From: Lentisphaeria bacterium
GTDB taxonomy: Bacteria > Verrucomicrobiota > Lentisphaeria > Victivallales > Victivallaceae
Reading direction: 5' to 3'
DNA: 32,382 bases
Assembly: GCA_017502435.1 (NCBI GenBank)
Contig: JAFVUZ010000025.1
Span: 1 to 32,382 of the forward strand
A model generated the notes under the pieces. The model was given only the letters and a program-made list of their open reading frames with translations. It was not told the origin of the DNA and searched no databases. The position numbers were made by a program, and so were the translations under genes. Positions 31,447 through 32,382 of the stretch are shown one piece after another (the stretch's first letter is position 1; every line of letters begins with the position of its first letter).

Positions 31447-32289
31447 AAAATCTCTTTCAGAACGTGATATTTGTACAAAGTTTATTACTCCAGCTTTGGT
31501 ACAATGCGGCTGGGATGTGCAAACACAAATTCGAGAAGAGTACAATATCACCAAAGGGCGTATATTGGTGTCTTCCCTAGGATGTAAGCGAGCGGAAAAT
31601 AAGCGTGCAGACTATGTACTTTTTTATAAAGTGAATTTGCCAATTGCAATAATTGAAGCAAAAGATAATAAACACTCAGTAGAGGCAGGTATTCAGCAGG
31701 CATTAAATTACGCAGAAATGATGAATATACCATTTGTATTTAGTTCTAATGGTGATGGTTTTATTTTTCATAATAAAATTGCAGGAACTGAAACATTTCT
31801 TTCTTTAAACGAATTTCCCTCTCCTAAAGAATTATGGAATTGGAAATTACAAAGAGATTCAATTACAGCCGAACAGCAACAAGTCATTGAACAGGACTAT
31901 TACAGCGATGGCAGCAATAAAACCCCCCGTTATTATCAATTGCTTGCAATAAACAAAACAGTTGAAGCCATTGCACGCGGACAAAGTAGAATATTGCTTG
32001 TAATGGCAACTGGGACTGGGAAAACTTTTACTGCCTTTCAAATCATTTGGAGATTGTGGAAATCAAAAGCTAAGAGACGTATCTTATTTTTGGCAGATCG
32101 TAATATTTTAGTTGATCAGACCATGACAAATGATTTTAAACCGTTTGGTTCAGCTATGACAAAAATTAAAAAGCGCCAGGCCGATAAATCATACGAAATT
32201 TATTTGTCTCTATATCAGGCGGTTTCAGGTTCGCAAGAAGAAAAAAATATTTATAAACAGTTTAGCAAAGATTTTTTCGATTTGATTAT
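31439..32289 (+). pseudogene. hsdR: Type I restriction subunit HsdR, interrupted by an insertion sequence
   Basis: The first 283 codons are a good HsdR start. The N-terminal nuclease domain has D58 in KRADYVLF, E73-A-K75 in IIEAKDN and the QALNYAE segment; the helicase domain follows with Walker A MATGTGKT (189-196) and ILFLADRNILVDQ. The frame breaks after FSKDFFDLI, just where the DEAD-box (VDECH) should come. From 32290 the DNA is insertion-sequence end, which adds MALSQQMVDF and a stop at 32320. HsdR is usually 800-1100 aa, so the product would lack nearly all of the motor. The rest presumably continues beyond the element. Confidence 0.88.
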
Positions 32290-32382
32290 GGCTCTGTCAC
32301 AACAAATGGTTGATTTTTGACGAGAAATAGCGTATAATAATAGTAAGAAACAGTACCACCGAAGGAGGTAATTGGATATGCC
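32290..32382 (+). mobile_element. Left end of an insertion sequence (ISL3-like), running off the window
   Basis: Homology to HsdR stops abruptly at 32289/32290. The new sequence opens with GGCTCTGTCACAACAAATGG, resembling the terminal repeats of ISL3-family elements, then a strong promoter. A GGAGG site (32364-32368) and an ATG at 32378 follow, presumably the transposase start. If the family is right, the preceding eight bases TTGATTAT (32282-32289) would be the target duplication. The family call is from memory of its ends and is tentative; that this is a mobile-element edge is better supported. Confidence 0.65.
32310..32338 (+). promoter_or_regulatory. Promoter inside the insertion-sequence end
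   Basis: TTGATT (32310-32315) and a perfect TATAAT (32333-32338) with 17-base spacing, 39 bases before the presumed transposase ATG at 32378. It could also drive downstream host sequence. Confidence 0.7.

Overview
The window looks like a chromosome segment from a Lentisphaerota/Victivallis-type bacterium. The grounds are a type II secretion-like prepilin with the H-X9-DG tail motif, two long secreted DUF4838 proteins in tandem, a GH109-like Gfo/Idh/MocA protein and a GH28 protein in one locus. This assignment rests on gene content alone.

Layout. (1) 1-1241: a strong hairpin element and two unrecognised minus-strand genes. (2) 1379-5713, plus strand: purD followed by a tightly packed group of lipoprotein, SDR dehydrogenase, secreted protein and a NamZ-type (DUF1343) exo-muramidase, ended by a 13-bp perfect inverted repeat. 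(3) 5814-21930, minus strand: a large carbohydrate locus. Reading with transcription it is GH109-like protein, GH28 protein, two DUF4838 paralogues, a prepilin, an MBL-fold hydrolase and a GNAT. After a likely internal promoter with an operator-like palindrome come four translationally coupled genes: class-III aminotransferase-fold enzyme, FGGY kinase, amidohydrolase and AraA/FucI-type isomerase. A divergent AraC regulator (22076-22882) is the obvious candidate controller. The secreted DUF4838 proteins would act outside the cytoplasm. The GH28 protein, which lacks a signal peptide, and the coupled four-gene cassette would process the released sugar inside. No transporter is visible. (4) 22977-23051: tRNA-Thr(UGU), marking the change to a different kind of DNA.

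(5) 23100-32382: an AT-richer accessory region with genes on both strands, own-promoter orphans and decay. It holds a frameshifted small gene, an unknown acidic protein, an HhH-GPD glycosylase, an EFR1-type flavodoxin/ferredoxin, a probable PD-(D/E)XK protein with a tandem 22-bp operator-like repeat, a SUFU-domain protein, and a broken type I restriction locus. In that locus a 37-codon hsdM N-terminal remnant precedes an intact 722-aa protein combining a GHKL ATPase domain with a C-terminal PD-(D/E)XK nuclease. A small XRE regulator and hsdR follow, both overlapping. hsdR is cut at its DEAD-box by the left end of an insertion sequence that runs off the window.

The most promising undescribed items are the GHKL-nuclease gene sitting where hsdM/hsdS would be expected, the coupled aminotransferase/kinase/amidohydrolase/isomerase cassette with unknown substrate, and the DUF4838 pair with near-identical 5' ends but divergent bodies.
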